From NCBI GenBank assembly GCA_022605955.1, contig JAKCOZ010000015.1, forward strand, positions 9,553,287 to 9,617,286: DNA of 64,000 nucleotides, written 5' to 3'. Made by a program: the position numbers and the translations under genes. Positions 25,301 to 36,849 of this stretch are shown here, in pieces. The notes below the pieces were generated by a model. It was not told where the DNA came from. It saw only the letters and a list, made by a program, of their open reading frames with translations, and searched no databases. The DNA comes from Rallus limicola. Taxonomy: Eukaryota > Chordata > Aves > Gruiformes > Rallidae. The number at the start of each line of letters is the position of its first letter. Within the stretch, counting starts at the first letter, position 1.

Positions 25301-28300
25301 GTTGTCCTGGGTACGTTTTCATGCAGTTCTGCCAAAACCAGAAAAGTTACCTCAACATCTGGCCATACCATTTCATTCTCCCTGATCCTACAAGGTCCTC
25401 TGCTCCATGTGCAATTCAACCAATCTCTGCTGACCAGTCTCAAGATGACAGTCCCAAGCTGCACCCAAGAACGGCCTAACCAATGACCACAGGTTTAGTC
25501 CCACTTTTAGAACATGTTAATGCTTTATTCCTTATTAATTTATTACTTTTACCTGTGTACGTAAGACTTAGAAATACAGGAGCAAAAAATAGGAACTGTG
25601 ACACATTAATTTCCCTCTTAGATTCTCTGGCAGCTTGTGAGGAAAGTCTTCTGCCAGTTTGTGAGTTTTTCATCTTCTCACAAAGCGTGTATCTGGGTTT
25701 TTCCTAAAGGCTGCTCTGAACCTGCAGCGGTTGAGGAGTATCCCCCAAACAGCAGACCTGTGCTGCCACACGCAAACATGTCTGTGCTCAGCTTGTTGAG
25801 TTTCTCCAACTGATCCTCATCATGCTCCAAGTGTTTCAGGAGCTCAGCTGGAAAGGGAAGGAACACAGCTCTTCTAGCAGCACTGAAGGTGATTTCCATA
25901 GGTACGTAAAAGATGCTGTCAGCTTGGGACTTCAGCTTCCCCACCCCAAAGAGCAGCCGCTCCGAACAGAACCGTTGCAGGGCAGCATTAAAGCATTTCC
26001 TTTACATATCTCACACGTTGCAGTTTCAACCTCAGCAGAGATCTTCCTACTGACAAGACACTTCTCTAAAGAGACAGGTTTGGGATGGCATACCCCAAAA
26101 CACAGCATCTATTACTTCGTAAAATTTTCCACCTTCTACCCAGACAAAGGATGTGTCCAAATCCTGGGTACTTCTTAGGGACACAGGAAGGGAGCAGACA
26201 CAACCGTTCAGATAAAGCACACAGGATCTCTCCCTAGGTCACCTAAGTATTCAGCTACCACACTGCAAAGTCAGAACAAACGGTATCGGCTGTGAAGCAT
26301 AGGACAGCAAATACAATCTGCTCAGTTCCCTTACTGCAAAGTGACTGATGCGGGGCTGTTTGCAAAGGCTTTCATTAAATAAAAGATTATCCTCACAACA
26401 GATGAGATTTCTGAGACATAAGAAACGCCCAACGTAAGGTTTTTGCACAGCAATGTGCATTTGGACACGTCATGACATGCTAACGTTTAAATAACTATTC
26501 AAATAGCCAAAATGCTACCTTAACTTCTACTAGACCAAACAGTCTCACTAGGTATGAAACTAAAAGCCTCAGCTCACAGTGAGAGAACAGAGCAGCGCAC
26601 ACTGGGATTTGTAATACACAGGCAATTGCTCTATTTCAAATATATGTTGCTATAACCAAGTTTTCCCTATTAAAGAAATAGGATTCACGTTCCTGCTGCA
26701 GCTGGCCTTGACTAAATTACAGTTCCGCCTTGTTCCAGCGGCACTTGTGGCTCTCTGTTCAGCAAGGTTACACAGAATTCACACCATGATTTTTTTTTAC
26801 TACCATTTTTGTTATACATTCGATAGACAATGTATCTTCAGTAATTCATAACTTTCTGCATGCCTTGATATCTCACAAGTCAAGGTGACTGGCAAGTAAA
26901 TGCAAAATAAAGACCTTCTAATTGCCAGGTTATAAAAAAAGGATAAGGAACACTGTGTGGTACATTTATTTACAAATATTTCTAACACTTGCATACTAGT
27001 AAACATTCTGCCATCTTCCAGAAGGAGACAACACTCCAGCTTTCTGCTGTATTTATTTTCTTATACCTACATGAACTTGCCATTTTGAAGCAGTTAAGCG
27101 CCATGCTTAGGTTGTAACACTACTCCAACATCATAGATCAAGCCTACATTAAAGCTCGTATCTGACCAGCTTCCTGAGCAAACAAGGGCAGCCAAAGGAA
27201 AGACTACACCACCAATTTTCAAGCGGGGAACCAAGGTTTGTCTAAAGAAAGCACTCCAAGCACAGCAACCAAAGGCACAACCCCTTTCGCAGTATTTCAC
27301 ACACTGCTCACCAGCAGCAGACGGTAGCTCACTGTCCTTTAACAGAAGCATGAAGTTACAGGGGACAGCCTGAGCTGACCACACTGTGCTGCCATGGAAG
27401 GGAGAGACCCTGCTCCCCTTATCCGGTCCCCACCACATCCTCTGCACTTCCACTCATATGCTCTCCCCTATTTATTTTGTGAGGGTTCTGGATGCTTGTC
27501 AAATCCCTTGGTGAGCCAATTCTGTTTGCTATCTAGGCAAAAAACCAAAAAAACCCAACAACAACAACAAAAAAGAATCCAGCAAAACCCAAAACATAAA
27601 ATAACCCCAACAGAGCTTTCTGCTGGGCTAGCAAGCTGAAGGAGTTCAGAAACGGGATGCAGTGAGAACCAGAGCTGGCAAAGAGAAAAGGCAGAAGTCC
27701 CCCTTGGGTGAGAGAGGAAGGGGGAGCAAAACTTCCCCCATTCAGCAGCAGGGCTGTTGGATGTACTCAGCTGTCTCGTGTAACTTCACCCGGAGTAACC
27801 TCACTCACAGGGTGCAGTTCTGCAATAGTTTCATGCTGACTTCAGCTGGCAGAGCTTCAGTGCAGCCTCTCCATCCCTTTTTCTGCACTGGTGCTAACCT
27901 GACCCCACGGTCGAGCAGTTCAGGCAGAAACCTGCAGAAAACTTTACTTCCGAAAATGAAATGCGCTTGTTTTCGTCATGGCAGCCTTCCTGAATCGTTC
28001 ACTACCAGTGCAGGCACGGGTCAGAACAGGCAAAAGCAGTGGTGGGAAGGCAAGTAGGGCTGAGGCAGCAGCACGTCAGGTCAGCTTGAACTGCCATGGA
28101 ACCGTATCACTACTGCACGCCAAAATCCCACACAAAGTCATGCAAAGAGCATGCAGTGTGTCACAATCACCCATTCCAGTTTTAACACACACATTTCCAT
28201 ACAGGAGCAAACCCTGAGGTGGATATTACAAGCACTACACAACAAAGCACATCTGTGGCAAGATTAGAACCTGACTTTCGCCCTATAAGTATCCTTGTTC

Positions 28301-31165
28301 CCTCTAACCTTCAGGGCATCTTGAGCCCCAACATCCTTGAATTTCATGGAACTACAAGAGAACTTTGAAACAGAAAGCCAGCCTCCTCTACAGTCAGGCA
28401 GACCCTACTTAACTCGATCAAGCAGTTGTCTTCTCTTCAAAGGTTCACTTTAGCTGTATTTATACAGGAAGCTTCCAGATCTTTGCTGTGGCAAAAGTTA
28501 ATCTACAGTCACATTACTGAAAGCATTCTTGCAGCATGATTATAAGTTATTCCAACCTAATGCCACCGAAAGACAGGAAATAATTTGTTTTACTGTCTTT
28601 AGTTAAGGGCCACGTGAATGCAAAAGGCTCACATTCTTCCAAGTATCTATAAATTGATACTGCAACTCAGGCTGAAACATGTTCACCATTTTAAGGGCTC
28701 TACACTAAACTCCCCCAGGCACTTCAGTTTCCTAAATCACCGGTTTTCAAACTTTTCCTGCTGTATTCCTTCCTGCCTTCTCACCTCCTCACTCTCTCCC
28801 ATAAAAACATTTGATAATTGCTCTTTGGGAGCAGCTTCCACACCAGCATCCTTAAGGGGCATCAGGCCTAAAGAGCAACCCAGAGCATTGCCAGAAAGGT
28901 GCCACTTTGGCAGAAGCCCAGCTGGGAAACAGGGCCACACCAAAAAAACACTGCTCTGCTCCCATTCTCTGCAGTACCTGGAGCTGTGATGAGGTCTCAG
29001 CTTTCTCAGTCCCATCCTCCCACCAGCTATCGCCTCTGCAGCTTCTGTATTCTACTGCCAAAAGCGAGCTGCATCTTTCCCTCCTCCACTGTGAGCAACG
29101 CTGTCCTGTATGGGGTTCGTTATCCAAATATTTCCATGCAACACAATCCTCACAAGTCCTCCGGCCACTTATTTTCATAATTCAAAGTCTATGCAAAACC
29201 AAGACTGCATTATCTGGCACCAACAAACTAAAACTCCAAGCTGCATCCTTCCCCCCAACTGAATCATCATCAGCAGGCATGTTCTGTTAAGAAGTTTGAT
29301 GGCGAGGTCTCACCCTCCTTCCCTATCAAGGGCTTGCATTTCAAACTGCTCATTTCAAAGTCAAGAGGATTCTTCTCGGTATCAAAACTTCAAACTGTTT
29401 TCCGGGCTTCTGGCAGAGTCACTGAAAAAAAATTTGTGCTGTAAACCAACAAGGCTGCAGAAGAAAACCCTGGTATGAGCTCCACAAGGACAACAGGAAT
29501 AAGCCTGAGTCACTAAATGAGCAGCTACCAAATCCAGACAATATCTTCTTGTCAATGTGTATGATTGCAACTGTAATCGCACTCTAAATACGAACACATC
29601 AAAAGCACCATGACCTTTCTACTCTGAAATTACTTTGAAATATTTTAAGGCTTAAGCATTTTGGTTTTGAAACTAACTCACATTCATTCTGTCTCAAAAG
29701 GCTGCTTGTAAGGGGGGAAAAAAAAAAATAACTTAAGCCTGTTTAGAACAGGATGAATAAGCAAAAAAGTTTGTTGCCTTGAAAACGGCATAGATCTGAC
29801 TGCTTGGGATACCTCCCCTTTGCTAAACTTAGCCCTTCCGTGACCCTTAGGGAGGAATGCAAGACCTGTCTATGTTATCAAGTTTATAAGGATTAAACTT
29901 TAGCATAAACAACAGATCACTTCTAAACTTCACTCTAAAAGCCAAATTCCTGACTGTTTCTCAATGCCACTCTTCTGTGTTCCTCCCTCTTTGCTCCCCC
30001 TTTTTTTCTTCATGATTGGTGAATGTGGGACTATTAGATTCCTGACCACAAAAGAAATTACTTCTCCTGCCCACTAAAAGCTTGCTGCTCAAACTGCTGA
30101 CAAGTCCTCCCACATTTTTCCACCTTGAAGTCTGAGCACATCAGTACACTTTTCTGAGTTTTTCCCATATTGCTCATTAAAATAATTGGGGTTTGTGTAT
30201 GTCTGGGAGGAGGAAAATAAAACTCACCAAGAAAGCTTTTCTTTCTCAAGTTTATTATTTAAAAATATAATTTGCTTGTTATACTGTTTAAGCATTTAAA
30301 TCAGATTTCAGGATCAGAAAGTGGCAGATTTACAATTTAAACAACAATATTGATGCTTATAGGCTTGTGGCAACAAAACCTAGCATTAGGGCTATTATTC
30401 TCTGCAGATTTCTTCTTTTGGGCTACAACTTTTCAAGTTCGGACTCATCAGTTGAGGTGAGAAAAATCCCTTTAGCTATTTTTGTTACAGGAAAATAGTA
30501 CTTCACCACTAGCTTGGGTGAGGAGGAAGGGGGGACGATGAACAAGAATCTCCTGATTTGTCACGTCTATCATCCAAGACAAAGGGCATCTTTACTAATT
30601 AAGGGGGGGGAGGGTGGGTGAAATTAAACTAGGAGCAGTTGAACTCTTTCTCAATATGCTTGGTGGGCACTAGCTGCGACTTCAGCAGCTTAGCGAGTCC
30701 CAGCCCTGCGTGAGCTCAGCGGGGAGGCCAGGAGCACAGCACATTCCCCCTGCTCAGCAGGGACAGGGGCCACTGCTCGGCTGATTTGCTACAGGAATAC
30801 TGGAAAATTGCCACCAAAATAGCAAATCCTATTAAAAAAACAAAACAAAAAAAACCAAACAAAAAGCCCACCCAAATCCAAAAACACCAAGGAACCCCCA
30901 TGCAATTTCAATAGGGATTTAAGGAAAAAGTGGAAAAAACCCTCCCACCCTCAGCTCCCATAATTTCAAGATGTTGAACTCTTGCTGTATTACTGTCTGG
31001 GACTTTTTCCATGATCACCATAAGCAAAAGCTTTAGGCTAAGACAGATTTATACAAAACTGTCTCTTAATGGTGTGAGTGCAAACTTACTGTGCACTAAC
31101 TCCTGCCACAAGTTGGTCATGGAAGCCAAAGTCTGGCTGTAGAATCTGTAACAGCTTTAACTCCG

Positions 31166-31182
31166 CCCCCCCCCCCCCCCCC
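31166..31182. repeat. Poly-C tract (17)
   Basis: Homopolymer C run in SETD5 intron 1. Confidence 0.85.
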
Positions 31183-32727
31183 TTTCTTTTTTCTTGATTT
31201 GGAAGAGAAAAACCTCAACAGACAAGTAAAATGCAACAAAGTCTTTATTTTAAAATCAAATAGCAGCTTAAGTTTCATAGAGGCAACTGAGACCTAATAT
31301 CTCACATGCTCTATGCTTAAACACACATTTAACGCTTTCGACTCAAGTACTGCTACTACATCTTGTATATATAAAACCACTTTGCTATTGCACCCTTTCT
31401 TACATGCTGCACAGAACAGGAGAGTTCACTGGCAAGATTTCAGAGTTACACACAGCACCAGAGTAGAAACACAAATGTGCATCTGTAATACAGTAATATT
31501 GCCATGAGAACAATGATTTTTGAAGTTTCAAACCTCGGGCTGCTCATTACGCCTGGTTTACTATTGCCAGAATAGATAGAAACATTTTAATCTCACTGCG
31601 TCATTCAAAACAAGTTTGTAAAAGTCTGATCACCCAAAATGGGAGGAAGAATAGGCCAGGCAGACTAATAAATTACAGGGCTGGGACATCACACATTTAG
31701 TTCTCCCTTGCATGTTTGGCACCTGGAAGTTTGAATTCAAAATGCTGGTTTTTTTTTTACTTGAGTGAACACCTGGAAAATTTATATCAGCAGTTCTTGT
31801 TGGATTTCCCCCTCCCAGAATAACAGCATAAACTTTTGCACATTCTGTGATGCCAGTTCTATGCTATCCCTTTCCTATGGTGGTTTTTCCCCACCTCCAT
31901 CTTTGACCTATTACTTTTCAAAATAAGATCTGGCTGTAACTGTGTCCTCTGTCTAAAAAGGGATTTAAACATATGTGGGATTTCACTGCCTCACCTTGGG
32001 GTGGTGAAATTGTAGGCAGCATTAGCTGAGGAATATTATTTTCAGGTCACTTGGGATATGACAGTAAAACGAAAAGCCAGGGCCTTGTCAAAGCAGTGCC
32101 AGTTATTCAACAGGATGCAAGGCAGCAGATTAATTCCCCGTTATAACATAGAGAGAGACTGTAAACGAAGACTAAGGGCCCTCAAAGATCACTTGCTATA
32201 TTTTATTAAACTGAGGAGCTAAGCTTCCATACTCCCTAAATCCATTACTCTAGTCACATTGCTCTGTGCTGGGCAGTGGATACCACATTCAGCCCCATCT
32301 TAGGTGGGTTAAAAGTTGCTCACCCGACTTTGTGAAACAATTTGGGTGCTCAATACAAGAGACACTCAGTGTTTGGCACCTACCACATGATTGCTGCCAG
32401 TCAAGCAGATTTATGGGCATGTTTTAATCTCTCTCACATTATTGTGGTCCTGGAATTTTTGCCTCAATCTCACAGCTAATTCCAAGTTTGGGAACTCAGG
32501 CTAGGGCAAGAGACTCCCCAATACAGATGTAAAGTTTGCAAAGATGGCAGTTGTTTTCTAATGCTAAGGTATTCCCATCTCCCATCCTGCATATCTCGAC
32601 TACAAGTTTCATCTTTAACAAGTGCACTAGAACCCACGGATAGTTCCACGCCAACAATACAATATCATGCAGCCAGCAGCCAGTGCCAAACGGTTAGTTC
32701 AGCAGATAAGAAAGTCTCATTCTTCCT

Positions 32728-32774
32728 AAAAAAAAAAAAAAAAAAAAAAAGAAAAGAAAGAAAAAAAAAAAAAG
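32728..32774. repeat. A-rich simple repeat
   Basis: A run of 23 A is followed by GAAAAGAAAG and a further A run. No retrogene body or target-site duplication was recognised upstream, so it is called a simple repeat and not a poly-A tail. Confidence 0.75.
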
Positions 32775-35150
32775 GAAGCTATTGCAGTCAAGTAGACAGA
32801 GTGTGGGGAGAGAGGCTGGCAGATTCCACAATACAGAGTCACGGTAAAAATGGCTTCCTGCAAACTGTTCCATCATCAAGGATTTGAGTCAACCAAAAGA
32901 GAGGAATCTTCTCCATTATTCACAGGAGATTTCACCTCCCTGTCCCACAGCAGAGCAGCGATTTTTATGTATTTTGATGTACAGCTGCCTAAGAAGCGCA
33001 GAGGATAAATTTTACTCTGCAGCAGAGGGAAACTCCTCTCTGCACTTTCTGTCTGCGGTCCCAAAGTTGAGCTGGGCCTTTATTTTGATGGTTCCCTGGC
33101 CTGTGAATGGAAAAATCCCTTCTCAGCACTAGCAGGCTGGTGTCTGCCGCACACACCCACTGCACACAGCAGAAATTCCAGTCAATAAGGCAAGTGGGGC
33201 CCAGGCGATGGAAGGGGAGGAAGGAGACATACAAACAATAAGAAAAGCATCTGGCTCTGTTACTGGCTGGAAAGGAGACTGGAGTTCAAAAGAGACACGA
33301 CTGCAGCCTTCAGTTAACAGGAAGATCATATCAATTCTCGCTGCCCTACTTTTCACACAGACTGAAATACCTGGAAAGGGTAACTCGGGGTTTCCAGCCC
33401 ACACTTTAATGCAATTCCATCAAGTTGAGAGCAGTGACAAAGCCCACCTTGTAGGTTTTTGTCTCACCGGATCAAAACATATCCCCTACTACTCCTTTGG
33501 ACGTCTGGAAACGACCCGAAAAGTAAAACCCTTTGCTGAATGTGAGCCAGCCATCTCTCCTCCACCACACTAATGGAGGCTGCTCTGCTGTCCTTCCCTG
33601 GAGATAGCAGCCAAGTCTACTGAAGCTTCTCTCATAGCAACCAGAGCTCCAGAGCCAACAGCAGCTGCTGTCACTGCCTTAAACGCTTACCCACAGGATC
33701 CAGAGCAAAGCAACACCCTCCTCTCTGCATCTCCAGAGCAAAAAAAAAAAAACCAACCCCCAAAAAAGGCCCAACAAAAGCTCAACCAGAAGGCTGGTGA
33801 CAAGATGACTTCCTGGGTCAACCAATAAGAAAATGAAAATATATCCTACTATTTCCTACGCAAGTGAAAAAGGGAATCTCCTGCATCTACTGATAGAATA
33901 GGAAATTCATTTTTAGGGTTTAGGTTTTGTCAAGTAATGCACAGCCAGGGTGGGTGGATTGGGGGGATGCAACCATCTGAAACCCACAATGTACCGGTAC
34001 ACCATCGGACACCAAACACCAAGTTCTTCAAGACCCAGGGGCACCCTTCGCACAAGGAGAGGCATTCCCTCCCTTGTCCAGCCATACCTTAGTGTTCCCA
34101 TTACCTCATGGCCAGAGCCCGCAGCAGCAACCGCAGCCCTGCAGTGCCCTGTGCTCCCTACAGCCCCGCAGATAATCCACCCCCTCCTCCTTCCCAAATC
34201 CACCCGGGAGATCTTAGTTTCTGGCAGACAAGCATGGGGACAGGGCCGGGAAGCGGCTGCGCCTCCTCCCCCCCCCGCTGCTACACCCATTTCCCCGCTT
34301 CCACAGGGCCACACGCGGCCTCACACCTCGCCTCCTTCCCTCCCCCCGGGGACAGCGAGACGCTGCCCGCCACCGCTTCCCCGCCCGACCCGGCGGTGAA
34401 CTCCGGTCATCGGCACCCAAGGACGAGCCGCCGAGCGACAGTGACCTTGCCGGTGCCTTCGGAGGGGAGGCGGCGGGGGCCGGAGCGGGGCCGGGCGGCC
34501 GGGAACGCACCCTCGGCGGCCACGCGTGACGGACGGAGAAACGCAGGAGGATCCGCGCTGCAGCCCCCGGCGCCAGGCGGGTTGGGAGCAGGGGGTTACG
34601 GGGGAAGACGCCGCACGGGCCCCATGAGAAAGCAGAAATGCAGGTCAAACACCGCCTCCCCCCAAGGCCCGGAGGGGCCGGCGGCTCGGGGCGGGCGGCG
34701 GCGGCAGGCAGCGGCGGCCCGGAGGAGGCTGCCCCGAGACGGACAGCGACCCCCGAGGCCCCCCGGGACAATCAGGGGGAAAAACGGGAATCAGAGGAGG
34801 CAAGTCTACGGCGGAGCGTCCCCGGCGCTCTCCTCCGCCGACAAAGCCCCACGGCCAGGCCCGGCCCCAGCCCCGCGCAGGCCTGCCACCACCGGCCCGA
34901 GCCCGGCCGCCGCGGACGGGCGCGAACTACCGGGACCGCCATGATGGCCCGCGCCGCCAGGCCAGGCCTCCGGGGCCGCTGCCCCACCACGGCGGCGAAG
35001 CCCTGACGCCCGGGCCCCCCAGGCAAGGCAGGGCGGAGCGTCGGGCCGTAGCCCGCATCGGTAGCCCCCTGCGGCCGCCCTCCCCGGCGTCCCCTCCCGC
35101 CAGTCCCACCGTCAGACACGACCGGTCCGCGCCCGCCGGTCTGCGCCTAC

Positions 35151-35390
35151 CTGGCCGGCCCGTTCCCCGGGCCCCCGCGCGGCACTAGGCCCGGCTCAGC
35201 GCCACGGCGTCTCCTAGGCGGCCGGCGGGAGCAAGCCCTCGGCGGCGGCCGCAGCGCCAGCCCCTCCCCCTGGCAGCAGTAGCGGCGGCTTCTCCCCAGG
35301 CCGGGCGGAAACGGCACTAGGCGCACGGGGATCCCCGGCGCCGGCGCCAGGGGCGCCCCAAACACGCCCACTCCCGCTCCCCGTTGGCTG
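35151..35390 (-). other. SETD5: Predicted SETD5 non-coding first exon
   Basis: The donor CCAG|GTAGGC ends the exon at 35151. The 5' end is estimated from the CCAAT boxes 60-170 bp upstream and could be wrong by 100 bp or more. The exon has no coding frame linked to SETD5. Transcript data would be needed to fix it. Confidence 0.45.
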
Positions 35391-36661
35391 CCGCGGCGCT
35401 ACGCCGCGCCCCGCCGGGACGCCCGCCGCTTCTGCCGCCCCGCCCACCCACACTTTCCATTGGTTGCATCTCCTCCCGGCCCCGCCCACTCTCCCGTCTC
35501 ATTGGGAGCCGCGAGTCCGCCCTGCCGTTCGCCCCACGGTCGAAGCGCCCCATTGGCAAACGGAGCTGCTAGTCGGCGGGGGGCGGGAGGGGGACAGGCG
35601 GCCGTCAGTGTCGACGCGGTGCAGCCGGGCGTGCTGCGACAGTGCCTGCCGGCCGAGCCGCGCTACGTGCCGAGGGGCGGGGCCCGTCGCCGCCCCCGCC
35701 GAGGCGCCGCTCGCCGCGGGGTAACTCCCGCGTCGGGACACGTGGCAGAAAGAAGGGGCGGCGCGGGCGGCCGGGATTCCTGGGCGGCAGCTGCCGCCTC
35801 TGCCGCGCATGCGAGGACTGGAGGGGCGAAGGGGGGGCAGGGCGCATGCGCGGCGGTGCGGGGCCTGCCACTCGGCACGTCCGCGCCGCGGGGGGAGGGG
35901 GCGGCCGTGGGGCCGGGCTCCCGTCTAGGGGAAGTCGGGAAGGCAGCCCACCGCCCTTGCATCTCGCCGTCGCCGCTTGTCCCGGGTGCGCTCCCTGCCC
36001 GGCGGGCCCTCCTGAGGCGTGGATGGCAGGACGCGTCGGGACTGTCGCCTTCTCAGAGGCCGCGGCCGGCGGGGAGCGGTGCCGGTGCCAGCACACCGCT
36101 GGGGCGCGGCGCTGGCCTGGTTCTCCTTCCCCGGGGCACCAAACAAAGGGAGGGCAGCGTGAGGTGGGGGGACGGCAGGAAGCGGGGCGCGGGGGAGCGA
36201 TCCTCGCTACGTGGGGCAGGGGGTGCCCAGCGGCACTAGGCCGGTGTCTGTGCCCGTGTCCGACCCAAGGCCTGTCCCTACTGGGGTATCTGCAGCCCCC
36301 GGCCCTTGAGGGCTGCGAACGGAGTCCGAGCGCGGGAGGAGCTGCGGAACAAAGGCTGAGGCTGCGCAGAGGGGGCTGCTGCTACCGCCCCGCTCCGGGG
36401 GTCGCTCGGAAGGGCCGCGCCGTACACCCTGGGGGCTGAGCAGGGAGGGTCCGCTCCGGCCGCCATCTTGTGCGCAGCGCCCACCGCTGCTTCGCTCTCC
36501 CCTCCCCGCCATGGCGGCCGGGCCGAGCCCGGCCCGCCCTGCCACCACCCCCGCGGGAGGGCGGGCCCGGCCGCTGCGGCGGGGCCCGCGGCGGAGAGGA
36601 AGAAGCGGCTCCGGCGGAGGTGCCGGGCGGAGCCCGCCGTGCCCCTCTGGCTGGCGGCAGC

Positions 36662-36849
36662 TCACGGGGCGCTGAGCCAGGCGTGCCGCAGGCACTGGGC
36701 GGCGGTGGCGCGGCGCTCGGGCGCGTACTGCAGCGCGGCCAGGAGGAAGCCGGCGAGGGGGGCGGCCTCCTGTTTGGTCCAGTTGTGTCCGTCTTGCAGG
36801 GTGGCGTGGAGGCTGCGGGGGCGAAGCCTGGAGAGCCGCAGGAGAGCGC
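36662..36849 (-). CDS. SRPK-like last coding exon
   Basis: The acceptor TTGCCAG|GC completes a Gly codon. It encodes ALLRLSRLRPRSLHATLQDG, then HNWTKQEAAPLAGFLL and ATAAQCLRHAWLSAP, then TGA at 36664-36662. This aligns with the SRPK C-lobe end (KHITKLKPWGLFEVL... RATAAECLRHPWL). The exon is GC-rich because it lies in the SETD5 CpG island. Confidence 0.92.

Larger units (their letters stand above)
8751..35150 (-). other. SETD5: SETD5 first intron (about 26.4 kb)
   Basis: The intron runs between the predicted 5' UTR exon (donor CCAG|GTAGGC at 35151/35150) and the acceptor before 8750. It contains a second CpG island (about 9240-9680), CR1 fragments near 12.3, 14.5 and 22.2 kb, and several homopolymer tracts. 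The stretches 10.1-12.2, 14.7-22.1 and 22.4-34.1 kb hold only short frames with no recognisable product. I saw no tRNA, snoRNA or conserved exon there, but a hand read cannot exclude small RNAs or enhancers. Confidence 0.65.

Noticed and set aside
32728..32774. Poly-A tail of a retrogene
   Set aside because: No gene-like or LINE-like body, and no flanking duplication, was recognised beside the A run.
34108..34944. Plus-strand open frame of 278 codons
   Set aside because: Ala/Pro/Arg/Gly-rich chance frame in the SETD5 CpG island, with overlapping long frames in several other phases.
35460..36439. Two overlapping plus-strand frames of 259 and 265 codons
   Set aside because: Both are compositionally biased products of CpG-island DNA, and they overlap each other in different phases.
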